Part shown: one piece after another, positions 1 to 10,100 of the stretch
Position numbering within the stretch: the first letter of the stretch is position 1
Layout of the letters: each line of letters starts with the position of its first letter
Assembly (NCBI RefSeq): GCF_014203095.1
Contig: NZ_JACHIG010000003.1
Coordinates: forward strand, 1-64,000
Reading direction: 5' to 3'
Source of the DNA: Prosthecobacter vanneervenii
GTDB taxonomy: Bacteria > Verrucomicrobiota > Verrucomicrobiia > Verrucomicrobiales > Verrucomicrobiaceae
Length of the DNA stretch: 64,000 nucleotides
Made by a program: the position numbers and the translations under genes
The notes under the pieces: model-generated
Database searches by the model: none
What the model was told of the DNA's origin: nothing
Seen by the model: only the letters and a program-made list of their open reading frames with translations

Positions 1-80
1 TTCAACTTCAATCGAATTGTAGGACGTCCTCCAGCCATGCTGGTATCCTAGCACCTTTCCTTGTTTTGAAAAGAACTAAC

Positions 81-335
81 CTAACACAACACTAGCTCGA
101 TCAGCGTATTACCCACACTCCCAAGGGGATAATTGAGATTGCGCTCATTGGGAATGCCCATCTCTTGTGCCAAATCGGAATAAACAATAGGCGTTCCATT
201 TCTACCGCTCCACGCCTGGCGCACCAACAAAGACATCGCTTTTTGCGCACGTGACTGATATGGCTCTAGAGTCCCCTTGGCTTTATAAAAAGATCGGGCG
301 TTCTTGGCAGTTTGTCTGTCGCTCATAGATGGCAT
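81..335 (-). CDS. Small hypothetical protein, winged-helix-like, possibly truncated
   Basis: An 84-residue protein with a basic N-terminus. Its second half (about residues 46-80: TPIVYSDLAQEMGI then ERNLNYPLGSVGNTL) resembles the small winged-helix module that precedes HNH-type or uncharacterised C-terminal domains in longer bacterial proteins. The reading frame stops right after this module, where such proteins normally continue, so it may be a truncated remnant. The 80 bases beyond the stop show no convincing continuation before the window edge. Base composition is clearly lower in GC than the neighbouring M20 gene, which would fit transferred DNA. Function unknown; the domain assignment is from memory of the motif and is tentative. 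Confidence 0.45.
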   Translation of the reverse strand: MPSMSDRQTAKNARSFYKAKGTLEPYQSRAQKAMSLLVRQAWSGRNGTPIVYSDLAQEMGIPNERNLNYPLGSVGNTLIELVLC

Positions 336-432
336 GTTTTTTCGGCTGAAATTTTAAATGTTGTTCATGCAAGGTTAGAAGCTGTCATGTTGCTACCGCA
401 AAAGCGAATACTCATCCATTGCTCCGTCTCCC

Positions 433-1569
433 TCACACAAACCGCCGCGCCACCTCCGTGTAAAACGCCAGCGCCTTCTCCACCTCGGCGCACTCCACGT
501 ACTCCACCGCCGCGTGCGCCTGGTCGATGCTGCCGGGGCCGAACAGGATCGTGGGAATGCCCATGCGTGAGAACTTGCTGGCATCACTGCCAAAGGGCAC
601 GCCGCACACTTCATCATTGCGCCCCATCTCTCCCAGCAGCGTGCGCGCCAGCTGCACCAGCGGCTCGCCTGCATCGGTCTGAAAGGCCCAGTCCTGCAGC
701 ATCGGCTCCTCCATCTCCGCCACCACGTCCGGGTGCTGCTTCATAAGAGCATCCAGCAGCACCTGGTAGTGCGCCAGCACCTGCGGCACCTCTTCGCCGG
801 GCAGCAGGCGGCGGTCGATCTCGATCAAGGCTTCATCCGGCACAAAGTTCACCTGCACACCGCCGTTGATCACGCCCACATTGCAGGTGCCCGGCCCGAG
901 CAGCGGATGCGCTGCGGGCTGCATGCGCGCATGGTCTTCATTCAGAGCCAGCACCACACGCGCCATCGCGGTGATGGCATTGATACCCAGATGCGGCTTG
1001 GAGCTGTGCGCTGCCTTTCCTTTCGTCTTGATGCGCCAGCGCAGCACGCCCTTGCTCGCGATCACGCAGCGGAACTCCGTCGGCTCCGCCACCACAGCAG
1101 CATCGGCCTTGAGCCCTTCGCAGAGCTTCACCACACCACGGAAAGAGTACTCCTCATCCACCACGGCTGCCATCCACACCTCGCAGGGCGGCAGTTCGCC
1201 GCTGGCATGAATGTCTGCCACCGCGTGCATCATCGCGGCCAGCCCCGCCTTGTCGTCCACCGAGCCACGGCCATGCATCTTGCCATCGCGCACCACAGGA
1301 TCAAAGGGATCAATCGTCATGCCCTTGATCGACACGGTGTCCATGTGCGCCTCAAAGACCAGACGCCGTGTGGAGTCGCGCCCCGGGATGCGGGCGATGA
1401 CATTGTTCCGACCCGGAAACACCTCCTGCTCCCACACCTCGATGCCGCGCTGCTCAAAAAATTTCCGCACATACGCCGCAGCCTCGGCCTCGCCGGGACC
1501 GCCCTCGTAGGAGCTGTTGATGCTGTTGATTCGGACGAGGTCGGCGAGGGTCTGAAGGACGGGAGACAT
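433..1569 (-). CDS. M20 family metallopeptidase (ArgE/DapE-like)
   Basis: A 378-residue cytoplasmic di-zinc amidohydrolase of the M20 family, which cleaves N-acyl amino acids or dipeptides. Visible family motifs are FEAHMDTV (first metal His and its Asp, about residues 72-79), GRGSVDDKAG (bridging Asp, about 100-109) and DEEYSFRG (general-base Glu-Glu pair, about 138-145), followed by the dimerisation (lid) domain and a C-terminal metal His in SIDQAHAAVEYV. Length is typical. It is divergent from the PSD1 gene that starts 70 bp away. Without arginine or lysine biosynthesis neighbours the substrate cannot be named; acetylornithine deacetylase or succinyl-diaminopimelate desuccinylase are possible but unproven. 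Confidence 0.85.
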   Translation of the reverse strand: MSPVLQTLADLVRINSINSSYEGGPGEAEAAAYVRKFFEQRGIEVWEQEVFPGRNNVIARIPGRDSTRRLVFEAHMDTVSIKGMTIDPFDPVVRDGKMHGRGSVDDKAGLAAMMHAVADIHASGELPPCEVWMAAVVDEEYSFRGVVKLCEGLKADAAVVAEPTEFRCVIASKGVLRWRIKTKGKAAHSSKPHLGINAITAMARVVLALNEDHARMQPAAHPLLGPGTCNVGVINGGVQVNFVPDEALIEIDRRLLPGEEVPQVLAHYQVLLDALMKQHPDVVAEMEEPMLQDWAFQTDAGEPLVQLARTLLGEMGRNDEVCGVPFGSDASKFSRMGIPTILFGPGSIDQAHAAVEYVECAEVEKALAFYTEVARRFV

Positions 1570-1639
1570 TCACACAGCCTAGGCCGAAGACAGCTCCGCA
1601 GCAAGAAGGGCCGTTTTCTGGCCGTAGTTTTGCTGTCAC

Positions 1640-4447
1640 ATGAAAGCCGCATTTTCCATCGCCCTGGTCACGACGCTGCATGCCGCAGCAGTCGCCGCCG
1701 CCCCTGCGGAGGACGCCAAGATCGCTTTCTTCGAAAAGACCATCCGCCCCATCCTCATCAAGCGCTGCTACGAGTGCCACTCCATGGAGTCCGGCAAGAG
1801 CAAGGGCGGCCTGCTCATCGACTCCCGCGACGCCATCCTCAAAGGTGGCGACAGCGGTCCAGCCCTCGTGGCTGGCGACCCCGACAAGAGCCACATCATC
1901 GAGTCCGTTCGCTATCAAAACCAGGACCTGCAGATGCCGCCCAAAGGGGCCATGCCTGCCGCCGAGGTGAAGGCGCTGGAGGAGTGGGTGAAAATGGGAG
2001 CACCCGATCCACGCGAAGCCGTCATCTCAGGAAAACAGAGCGCACCGCGTGTCATCGATCTCAAGGAAGGCTCCAAGCACTGGGCCTTCCGCCCCATCGC
2101 CACACCCGCAGTGCCCAAGACGGGAGCCGCCAATCCCATCGACGCTTTTATCGGCGAAAAACTCGCCGAAAAAGGACTCAAGCTGGCACCGCAGGCCGAC
2201 AAGCGCACGCTCATCCGCCGCGCCACTTACGATCTCACCGGCCTGCCGCCCACGCCGCAGGAGGTGGATGCCTTTCTAGCCGACACTTCTGCCGATGCCT
2301 TTGCCAAGGTGGTGGACCGCCTGCTGCGCTCGCCGCACTATGGTGAAAAATGGGGCCGCCACTGGCTGGATGTGGCACGCTACTCCGACTCGAACGGTCT
2401 CGATGAAAACATCGCCCTCGGCACCGCCTGGCGCTACCGCGACTACGTGGTGCAGTCCATCAATGCGGACAAGCCCTTCGACCAGTTCCTCACCGAGCAG
2501 ATCGCGGGCGATCTTCTTGAAGCCAAGGATCTGACCACGCGCAAGGAGCACGTCACCGCCACTGCCTTCCTCAATCTGGGTGCCAAGGTGCTGGCAGAGC
2601 CGGACAAGGAGAAGCTGACCATGGACGTGGTGGATGAGCAGATCGACGTCATGGGCCGCGCCTTCATGGGCCTCACGCTCGGTTGCGTGCGCTGCCACGA
2701 TCACAAGTTTGACCCCATCCCCCAGACTGACTACTACGCGCTGGCCGCCATCTTCAAAAGCACGCAGAGCTTCAGTGTGGACCGCATCGGCGCATTGAGC
2801 ACCGCCTATGAGGCCCCCATGGGGTCGCTGGAAGATTTTGCGGAAGTAAAATCTGCCGAGCGCGTGCTCAAAGATCAACGCGCCGCCGTCTCCAAGGCCG
2901 AGGGCGATGCCATTGCAGCTCTGCGCAAGGAGGTGCGTGCACGTGCGGTCGACTACCTCATGGCCGCTGCGAAGCTGCCCGAAACTCCTGTGATGAGCCA
3001 GGTGGAGCCCGTGGCCAAGGCCAGCGGCCTGCGCGCCCACGTGCTGCTGAACTGCCGCGTGTACCTCGCTGCGAATGAAAACCTGCCCTTCTTCAAGCCC
3101 TGGCAGGATGCGCTGAGCTCCGGCACGGTGGAGACACTGCGCGGCTACTACAGTGCCGTCTTTGCCGCCGCCGAAAAGATCGCCCCCGCCGCGAAAGCCA
3201 AGACTGCTGAAAAGACGAAAGGCAAAGCCGAGGCAGCAGACTCCACCGAGGACTCCCTGCTGCATCAGGCACGCGCTGCACTGGATGCACCCGCAGGCTT
3301 CCTGGCGCTGCCGCCGGAGCCCATCGTCCTCTTCCCCAAAGACGTGGCCGAAAAGGTCCGCTCTTTGAAGGACACCATGATGACCACGGAGAGCAATCTC
3401 CCCGACCTGCCCACCACGCTGGCAGTGTCTGAATCTTCCAAGATCCTCAAGGAGCTGCCCATTCACATCCGTGGCAACCACCTTGCGCTGGGCAAGCCCG
3501 TGCAGCGCGGCGTCATCCAGGTGGTGCAGACGGCGCTGAAGACCACCCCTCAATTTCCCGCCACACAGAGCGGCCGCCTGGAGCTGGCGCGCTGGATGGC
3601 CAGCCCCGATCATCCGCTGACCTCCCGCGTCATCGCCAACCGCATCTGGTCCTGGCATTTCCGCCAGGGCATCGTGCCCACCACGGACAACTTTGGCCTG
3701 CTGGGCCAGCAGCCCACGCACCCTGCCCTGCTCGACTGGCTGGCACGCTGGTTCACCACCAATGGCTGGAGCATGAAGGACATGCACCGTCTCATCATGA
3801 GTTCGCAGACTTATCAGCAGAGCTCACTGTCCACCGCGCAGGGAGATGCGGCTGATCCGGAAAATCTGCTGCTGCATCACTTCCCCGTGCGCCGTCTCGA
3901 GGCCGAGGAAATCCGCGATGCCCTGCTGCAGGTGGCCGGCACGCTGGACACCACCCTCGGCGGCAAGACCATCCCGCGCCGCAACCGCGAGTTTGTCTTC
4001 AACCACACCTCCAAGGATCTGACGACCTACGGCAGCACGCGCCGAGCGCTGTACATGCCCATCATCCGCAACAATCTCTACGACCTCTTCCAGCAGTTTG
4101 ACTATCCGGATCCCGCCACCAGCACCGGCCTGCGACACAGCTCCGTCGTCTCTCCACAGGCGCTGCTCATGATGAACAGCGACCTCGCCACCGACGCCGC
4201 ACGCGACTTCGCCGCACGCATCTTCAAGCTCTCCGCCGACAAGGAGGCACGCCTCCGCGCCGCCTACCGCCTCGCCTTTGCCCGCGAAGCCACCGCCGAA
4301 GACCTCCGCCGCGCCGAAAACTACCTCACCGCCGCCGACGCCTCCCTCAACTCCAGCCAGCGCGACTCCACCAAACGCGAGCAGGAAGCCTGGGCCCTGC
4401 TCTGCCAGGCGCTGATGATGAGCAATGAGTTTATTTACCTGAGGTAG
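1640..4447 (+). CDS. PSD1 cytochrome: planctomycete cytochrome C + DUF1549 + DUF1553
   Basis: A 935-residue exported protein with a signal peptide (about residues 1-20, ending AAVAAAPA). The N-terminal planctomycete cytochrome C domain carries the haem motif CYECH (about residue 45) and the MPPKG segment typical of the family. DUF1549 follows (from HWAFRPIA to WGRHWLDVARYSDSNG), with a second CVRCH motif near residue 350, and DUF1553 occupies the C-terminal third (ARWMASPDHPLTSRVIANRIW onward). This architecture is characteristic of Planctomycetes and Verrucomicrobia. It is usually paired with a DUF1501 gene, but no such partner is next to it here. It probably acts in periplasmic electron transfer or carbohydrate oxidation; the substrate is unknown. 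Confidence 0.92.
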   Translation: MKAAFSIALVTTLHAAAVAAAPAEDAKIAFFEKTIRPILIKRCYECHSMESGKSKGGLLIDSRDAILKGGDSGPALVAGDPDKSHIIESVRYQNQDLQMPPKGAMPAAEVKALEEWVKMGAPDPREAVISGKQSAPRVIDLKEGSKHWAFRPIATPAVPKTGAANPIDAFIGEKLAEKGLKLAPQADKRTLIRRATYDLTGLPPTPQEVDAFLADTSADAFAKVVDRLLRSPHYGEKWGRHWLDVARYSDSNGLDENIALGTAWRYRDYVVQSINADKPFDQFLTEQIAGDLLEAKDLTTRKEHVTATAFLNLGAKVLAEPDKEKLTMDVVDEQIDVMGRAFMGLTLGCVRCHDHKFDPIPQTDYYALAAIFKSTQSFSVDRIGALSTAYEAPMGSLEDFAEVKSAERVLKDQRAAVSKAEGDAIAALRKEVRARAVDYLMAAAKLPETPVMSQVEPVAKASGLRAHVLLNCRVYLAANENLPFFKPWQDALSSGTVETLRGYYSAVFAAAEKIAPAAKAKTAEKTKGKAEAADSTEDSLLHQARAALDAPAGFLALPPEPIVLFPKDVAEKVRSLKDTMMTTESNLPDLPTTLAVSESSKILKELPIHIRGNHLALGKPVQRGVIQVVQTALKTTPQFPATQSGRLELARWMASPDHPLTSRVIANRIWSWHFRQGIVPTTDNFGLLGQQPTHPALLDWLARWFTTNGWSMKDMHRLIMSSQTYQQSSLSTAQGDAADPENLLLHHFPVRRLEAEEIRDALLQVAGTLDTTLGGKTIPRRNREFVFNHTSKDLTTYGSTRRALYMPIIRNNLYDLFQQFDYPDPATSTGLRHSSVVSPQALLMMNSDLATDAARDFAARIFKLSADKEARLRAAYRLAFAREATAEDLRRAENYLTAADASLNSSQRDSTKREQEAWALLCQALMMSNEFIYLR

Positions 4448-4584
4448 TGGCGACAGCGCTGGACTCCGCCTTGGAGCTCCATCTCATCCATGGCTCCCCC
4501 ATCGCTTTGAGGAAAGAGCTTGCTGCAAAAAACTGATCGCGCAGCGCGCGCCTGCTGTCGTATAGAGCCTCCCCTCTTTCGAGG

Positions 4585-4619
4585 AAGCACAGTCTGGCAT
4601 GCAGAGTGCTTTTCTTTGA
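4585..4619 (+). terminator. Candidate rho-independent terminator after the PSD1 gene
   Basis: An imperfect hairpin pairs AAGCAC (4585-4590) with GTGCTT (4606-4611), with inner pairing TCTG/CAGA and a small bulge, and is followed by a T-rich stretch (TTCTTT). It lies about 140 bp after the PSD1 stop and just upstream of the bestrophin-like gene, so it would separate the two transcripts. The bulge and interrupted T-run keep confidence moderate. Confidence 0.4.
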
Positions 4620-4658
4620 TCTTGATCAGTTCCACCCACCTTATCGCATCCGCACACC

Positions 4659-5651
4659 ATGTACGTCGGCAAAGAATTCCGCTTGCTCCATCTCTGGCAC
4701 TTCGCACGTCGGAATTTCATCGAGTCCTTGATCATCAGCACAGTCGCGGTGCTTCTCTACCGATTCGCCGGACTGCGCTGGATCGCAATCCCTTTCCTGC
4801 CAGTCGGCACCATCGGCACGGCTGTGGCATTTTTCGTCGGCTTCAAAAACAATCAGGCTTATGACCGCCTGTGGGAGGCGCGCCGACTGTGGGGTGGCAT
4901 CACCAATGCCTCGCGCAGCTTCGTGGCCCACCTGAAGGCCAGCCTCCCCGCTGACTGCAAGGACGTGCGCGAGGCCGCCTACCGCCACCTGGCCTTTATC
5001 AACATCCTGCGCCTGCAGCTGCGCCGCACCATCCCATGGGCCACCAGCAAGCAAAACCTCCACCAGACCTTTGCTGGAGAGCGCCTTGAGCTGGAGGTGT
5101 TTGAGAAAGGGCTTCAGCGCATCCTCAGCGAGCACGGCAAGATGCACTACCATGAGCGCCTCAAGAGCCTCAACAATCCCGCCTGCATGCTGCTCAAGGT
5201 GCATGCCGAGCACCTGGCCAAGCTGAAGCACGAGGGCATGCTCGATGCATTCGAGCACATCGAGCTCATGCGCCTCGTCACGGAATTTCACAATCTCCAG
5301 GGCGGATGCGAGCGCATCAAAACAACGCCTCTTTTCCGCCAGTACAACATCTTCAGCCAAATTTTTGTGCACATCTTCATCCTGCTGCTGCCCTTTGGCC
5401 TGCTGAAGGATCTCAGTGCTGTCGTCGGCGGCCCCGGCGTATGGCTCACCATTCCCTTTTCGGTTCTCATCTCCTGGGTCTTTTACACCATGGAGCAGAC
5501 CGGCGAATTCAGCGAAAACCCGTTCGACAACGCCATCAACGACACCCCCATCTCTACCATCTGCCGCAACATCGAGATCGATGTGCGCGAGATCCTGGGC
5601 GAGGAGAATCTGCCCCCCAAGCTGCAGCCCGAGAACAACGTCCTGCTCTAA
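4659..5651 (+). CDS. Bestrophin-family (UPF0187) membrane channel protein
   Basis: A 330-residue inner-membrane protein of the bacterial bestrophin family, pentameric ion channels. Diagnostic features are the N-terminal hydrophobic segments (about residues 24-70), the segment GFKNNQAYDRLWEARRLWGG with the conserved Asp-Arg pair, and the C-terminal part with IPFSVLISWVFYTMEQTGEFSENPFDNAINDTPI, whose acidic NPFD-type segment is strongly conserved in the family. Length is typical. It is the first gene of a same-strand series leading into chrA and the RND set, although about 70-bp gaps leave room for separate promoters. Ion selectivity cannot be deduced. Confidence 0.88.
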   Translation: MYVGKEFRLLHLWHFARRNFIESLIISTVAVLLYRFAGLRWIAIPFLPVGTIGTAVAFFVGFKNNQAYDRLWEARRLWGGITNASRSFVAHLKASLPADCKDVREAAYRHLAFINILRLQLRRTIPWATSKQNLHQTFAGERLELEVFEKGLQRILSEHGKMHYHERLKSLNNPACMLLKVHAEHLAKLKHEGMLDAFEHIELMRLVTEFHNLQGGCERIKTTPLFRQYNIFSQIFVHIFILLLPFGLLKDLSAVVGGPGVWLTIPFSVLISWVFYTMEQTGEFSENPFDNAINDTPISTICRNIEIDVREILGEENLPPKLQPENNVLL

Positions 5652-5720
5652 CCGCTCGGGTGGCGGGGCTGAGTCTTTTCCCTCATTGATCTAAGCTGCG
5701 CCCTCTGGCATGGAGGCGCC

Positions 5721-7031
5721 ATGAGCCACGATGAAACACCGCCCTCCATGCCCACCTTCCGCCAGGCTCTGCGCTACTGGTTCAAGCTCGGCTGCATCAG
5801 CTTCGGCGGTCCTGCCGGACAGATCGCCATCATGCACAAGGAGCTGGTCGAAAAACGCCGCTGGATCAGTGAATCCCATTTCCTGCATGCGCTGAATTTC
5901 TGCATGCTGCTGCCCGGCCCTGAGGCACAGCAGCTCGCCACCTATCTAGGCTGGCGCTTGCATGGTGCCAAGGGTGGCATCGCGGCAGGGGCATTGTTTG
6001 TGCTGCCGTCCGTCTTCATCCTCTTTGGTCTGAGCTGGCTCTACATGGCGGGCGGACACCTGCCGTGGCTCGCGGCCATCTTTCATGGTCTGCTGGGAGC
6101 TGTCATCGCCGTGGTGGCGGAGGCTGTGCTGCGCATCGGCAAAAAGGCGCTCAAAAGCCCCACTCTTTGGGGCATCGCTGCGCTGAGCTTCGCAGCCATC
6201 TACTTCCTCCAGATTTCCTTTGTTCTCATCATTCTCGGCGCTGGATTGCTCGGTTATGCAGGCAACCGGTTTTCGCCAAAGCAGTTTCCCGCAGGCAAAG
6301 GCCATGGCGAGGCCAAAGAAAGTGCACCAGCCCTTTCATTGCCCCCGGCACCTACGGCCACCTGGGCGCGCACTTTCACCATCACCGTGCTGTGCCTGGC
6401 GCTCTGGTGGCTTCCCGTATTTGTCATCGCAGGCTGGCTCGGCTGGAGCAGCACGCAGGCACAGCAGGGCTTGTTCTTCAGCAAGGCGGCGCTCGTGACC
6501 TTTGGCGGTGCGTATGCCGTGCTGCCTTATGTGGCGCAGCAGACCGTGGAGATCCATGGCTGGCTGTCACATCCGCAGATGATGAGCGGGCTAGCACTTG
6601 CCGAGACCACGCCCGGGCCGCTGATCATGGTGCTGCAGTTTGTGGGCTTTGTCGGTGGCTGGCAGCACCCGGGCGCTCTGACACCGCTCGCGGGTGCCAC
6701 GGTCGGCGCGCTCATCACCACCTGGGTCACCTTCATTCCCTGCTTTCTCTTCGTCTTCCTCGGGGCTCCGCACATTGAGAAACTTGGCGAGCAGCCCCGG
6801 CTCAGCGCAGCGCTCACCGCCATCACGGCGGCTGTCGTCGGTGTCATTCTCAATCTCGGCGTCAAGTTCGCCACACATTCGCTATGGCCTGCCAATGGAG
6901 GCTTTGACACCTTCATTGCCGTGCTGGCCATCGTCGCCTTCATCGCCATGCAGCGCTACAAAGCAGGGCTGATGAAGGTGATCTTTGCCTGTGCCATCCT
7001 GGGCCTCATCAAGCAATTAACCTTCGGCTGA
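5721..7031 (+). CDS. chrA: ChrA-type chromate transporter
   Basis: A 436-residue polytopic inner-membrane protein made of two homologous CHR halves. The first half has the family signatures FKLGCISFGGPAGQIA and the motif LPGPEAQQLATYLGW near residues 58-75. The second half repeats the fold with FSKAALVTFGGAYAVLPYV and AETTPGPLIMVLQFVGF. Long-chain ChrA proteins export chromate, usually driven by the proton motive force. A purine-rich ribosome-binding site (GGAGG, about 5711-5715) sits a few bases before the ATG and supports the start. No chrB-type regulator is adjacent, so expression in response to chromate is not evident from the sequence. Confidence 0.9.
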   Translation: MSHDETPPSMPTFRQALRYWFKLGCISFGGPAGQIAIMHKELVEKRRWISESHFLHALNFCMLLPGPEAQQLATYLGWRLHGAKGGIAAGALFVLPSVFILFGLSWLYMAGGHLPWLAAIFHGLLGAVIAVVAEAVLRIGKKALKSPTLWGIAALSFAAIYFLQISFVLIILGAGLLGYAGNRFSPKQFPAGKGHGEAKESAPALSLPPAPTATWARTFTITVLCLALWWLPVFVIAGWLGWSSTQAQQGLFFSKAALVTFGGAYAVLPYVAQQTVEIHGWLSHPQMMSGLALAETTPGPLIMVLQFVGFVGGWQHPGALTPLAGATVGALITTWVTFIPCFLFVFLGAPHIEKLGEQPRLSAALTAITAAVVGVILNLGVKFATHSLWPANGGFDTFIAVLAIVAFIAMQRYKAGLMKVIFACAILGLIKQLTFG

Positions 7032-7101
7032 TCCTCCTGATAGAATCGCTGCCCCAAGCCAGTTACCAGCCCCCGGCTTTTGCCATTCGCCCTTTTCCCG
7101 C

Positions 7102-10100
7102 ATGTCCCTTCCCCGCCTAGCACTTCGTCATCCCTGGACCGTCATTGTCGCCGTCGTGGCGATCCTTCTGGGTGCCTGGCAGGCCAAGGAAAAGATGGCG
7201 CGCGATATCTTTCCCACGCTGGGCATTCCCACCATCTATGTGGCGCAGCCCTACGGCGGCATGGATCCGCTGCAGATGGAAGGCTACCTGACCTACTACT
7301 ACGAGTACCACTTCCTCTACATCGCCGGGATCGAGCACGTGGAGTCCAAGAACATCCAGGGCGCCTCCATCATGAAGCTGCAGTTTCATCCCGGCACGGA
7401 CATGTCCGCCGCGCTCTCGGAAACGATTGCCTATGTGAACCGCGCGCGCTCCTTCATGCCACCGGGCACGCCGGGAGCCTTTGTCACGCGCTTTGATGCA
7501 GGCAGCGTGCCGGTGGGAAACCTTGTCTTCTCCACGGAGAACCCCGCGCGCACCGTGGGCCAGATGCAGGATGCCGCGCTGAACATGGTGCGCCCGCTCT
7601 TTGCCACGCTGCCGGGCGTCTCGGCCCCGCCTCCCTTCGGCGGCAGTGCCCGCACCATCTTGATCAATGTGAAGCCCGACCGCCTGCGCGCCTACGGTCT
7701 CTCGCCAGATGATGTCGTCGCTGCCATGACGGCGGCCAACACCATCAGCCCCAGCGGCAATCTCGCACTGCCCAATAGCTTCCCCATCGTGCCCACCAAC
7801 GCCGTGGTAAAAAACATCCAGGACCTCGCCGCCGTGCCGGTGAAGGTCACCGATCAGGGCGCGGTGTATGTGCGCGACCTCGGCGAAGTCAGCGATGGCA
7901 GCGACATGATGTACAGCATCGCCATCGTGAACGGCCGCCGCACCGTGTACATGCCCGTGACCAAGCGCAGCGACGCCTCCACGCTCAGCGTCGTGGAGCT
8001 GGTGAAGCAGAACCTCCCCAAGTTCAAAGCCGCCTGCCCTGAAGACATCAACGTCACCTTCGAGTTTGATCAAAGCCCCTGGATCATCCGCGCCATCCGC
8101 GATCTCGTCAAAGAAGGCATCCTTGGCGCAGCGCTGACCGGCCTGATGGTGCTGCTCTTTCTGCGGGATTTGCGCAGCGCCTTCATCGTGGTGCTGAACA
8201 TCCCCATCGCCATCGCCGCCGCGATGCTCGCGCTGTGGATCGGCGGCTATACGATCAATCTGATGACCCTCGGCGGCCTGGCACTCGCCGTCGGCATCTT
8301 GGTTGATGAGGCCACGGTGGAAATCGAAAACATCCACCGCCATCTCAAAATGGGCGGTGGCCGCTCGCTCGCTCGGCTGGTCTTGGACGCCTCGGAGGAA
8401 ACCATCGGCCCGCGCTCACTTTCCATGCTGTGCGTGCTGGCTGTGTTTGTGCCCAGCTTCTTCATGACCGGCGCGGCCAAGGCTCTCTTCCTGCCGCTGT
8501 CCCTTGCCGTGGGCTTCAGCATGATCGCCTCCTACCTGCTCTCCAGCACGCTGGTGCCCGTGCTGAACATCTGGTGGCATCGTGAGGCATCGAATCGTAG
8601 CGAAACCGTCCCGGTGGCTCTGGCTGCCGCAAGCCGCAAGATCTCGCTGCTTTTCAAGCCCTCCATCGCCCTTCGCCACATCCTTGTGCCCGCCTACCTA
8701 GGCGGCGTGGTCTTCGCCATCAGCATCCTGCTGCCATTCCTCGGCACGGAAATCTTTCCGCAGATCGATGCCGGGCAGCTCCAGCTCCGCCTGCGAGCGC
8801 CCACAGCCACACGCCTCGAAACCACCGAGCAGATCGCCCTGCGCACGCTCGCCATCATCGGTGAAGAAACCGGTCCGGACAAAGTGGCCATCAGCATGGG
8901 CCTCGTGGGGGTGCATGCGCCGAACTATCCTGTGAATCTCATCCACCAGTGGAACAGCGGCCCCGAGGAGGCCATCCTGCAGATCCAGCTCAAAGAAGGC
9001 AGCGGCGCGGCCGTAGCGCCGCTGCGCGAGAAACTGCGCGCCCGCCTCGCCGCCGAGTTTCCGCAGGTGCAGTTCTCCTTCGAGCCTGCTGACATCGTCT
9101 CCCGCGTGATGGCGCTCGGCTCCCCCACGCCGATCGAGGTGGCGGTGGGTGGCAAGGATTTCGCTGCCAGCCGCGCACATGCCGAACTGCTCAAATCCAA
9201 GCTCGCTGAACTCAAAGACCTGCGCGATGTACAGTTCAGTCAGACGCTCGACTACCCCAGCGTGGATGTGCAGATCGACCGCGAGCGCGCAGGACTGCTC
9301 GGTGTGAAAATGAGCGATGCCACGCGCAGCCTCGTGGCCGCCACCACCAGCAGCCGCTTCACCGTGCCGAACTTCTGGGCGGACACCAAGACGGGCGTCA
9401 GCTACTCCCTGCAAGTCCAGGTGCCGCAGCCGCTTATGAAGAGCCTCGAAGACCTGCGCAACGTGCCCGTGACCGCGCAGAACCGCCCTCCCGTGCCGCT
9501 GCGAAACATCGCCAAAGTCACCGAAGGCAGCGTCATCGGCCAGTATGACCGCTACAACATGGCGCGCACCATTTCCATCACCGCCAATCTTCAGGGCCAC
9601 CCTCTCGGCAGCATCGCGAAGGAGGTGGAAAAAATCATCGCAGATAATCCAGCGCCAGCAGGAGTCAGCGTAGTGTTACGAGGTCAAGTGCAGCCGCTGA
9701 AGGAGCTGCAGAGCGGCCTGCAAACCGGCCTCCTCATGGCCATTATCACCATCCTCCTGCTGCTCGTGGCCAATTTCCAAAGTGTGCGCCTCGCTTTCAT
9801 CGTGCTCACCACCATTCCCGCCGCGCTACTCGGCGTGGTGCTGGCCCTCATGCTCACCGGCACAACTTTGAATCTGCAGAGTTTCATGGGTGCCATCATG
9901 TCCGTGGGGGTGGCGGTGGCCAATGCCATCCTGCTTGTCACCTTCGCGCATCGCGCGCAGCTTGGCGGCATGAGCAAACGTGATGCCGCGCTGGAGAGCG
10001 CCACCACGCGCCTGCGCCCCATCCTCATGACCACGCTGGCCATGATCGCCGGCATGATCCCCATGGCCCTCGCACGCTCCCAGACCAGCCCTCTCGCCAT

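Noticed and set aside
732..3790. Long open frames antisense to the M20 and PSD1 genes
   Set aside because: They lie opposite well-supported genes and reflect high GC codon bias; their translations are rich in His, Arg and Ala with no domain. The same applies to the long frame at 32854-34887 opposite the DUF6807 and TatD genes.
4435..4741. Minus-strand frames between the PSD1 and bestrophin genes
   Set aside because: Two overlapping frames with incompatible translations, no start context and no homology pattern; the region fits a terminator and leader better.
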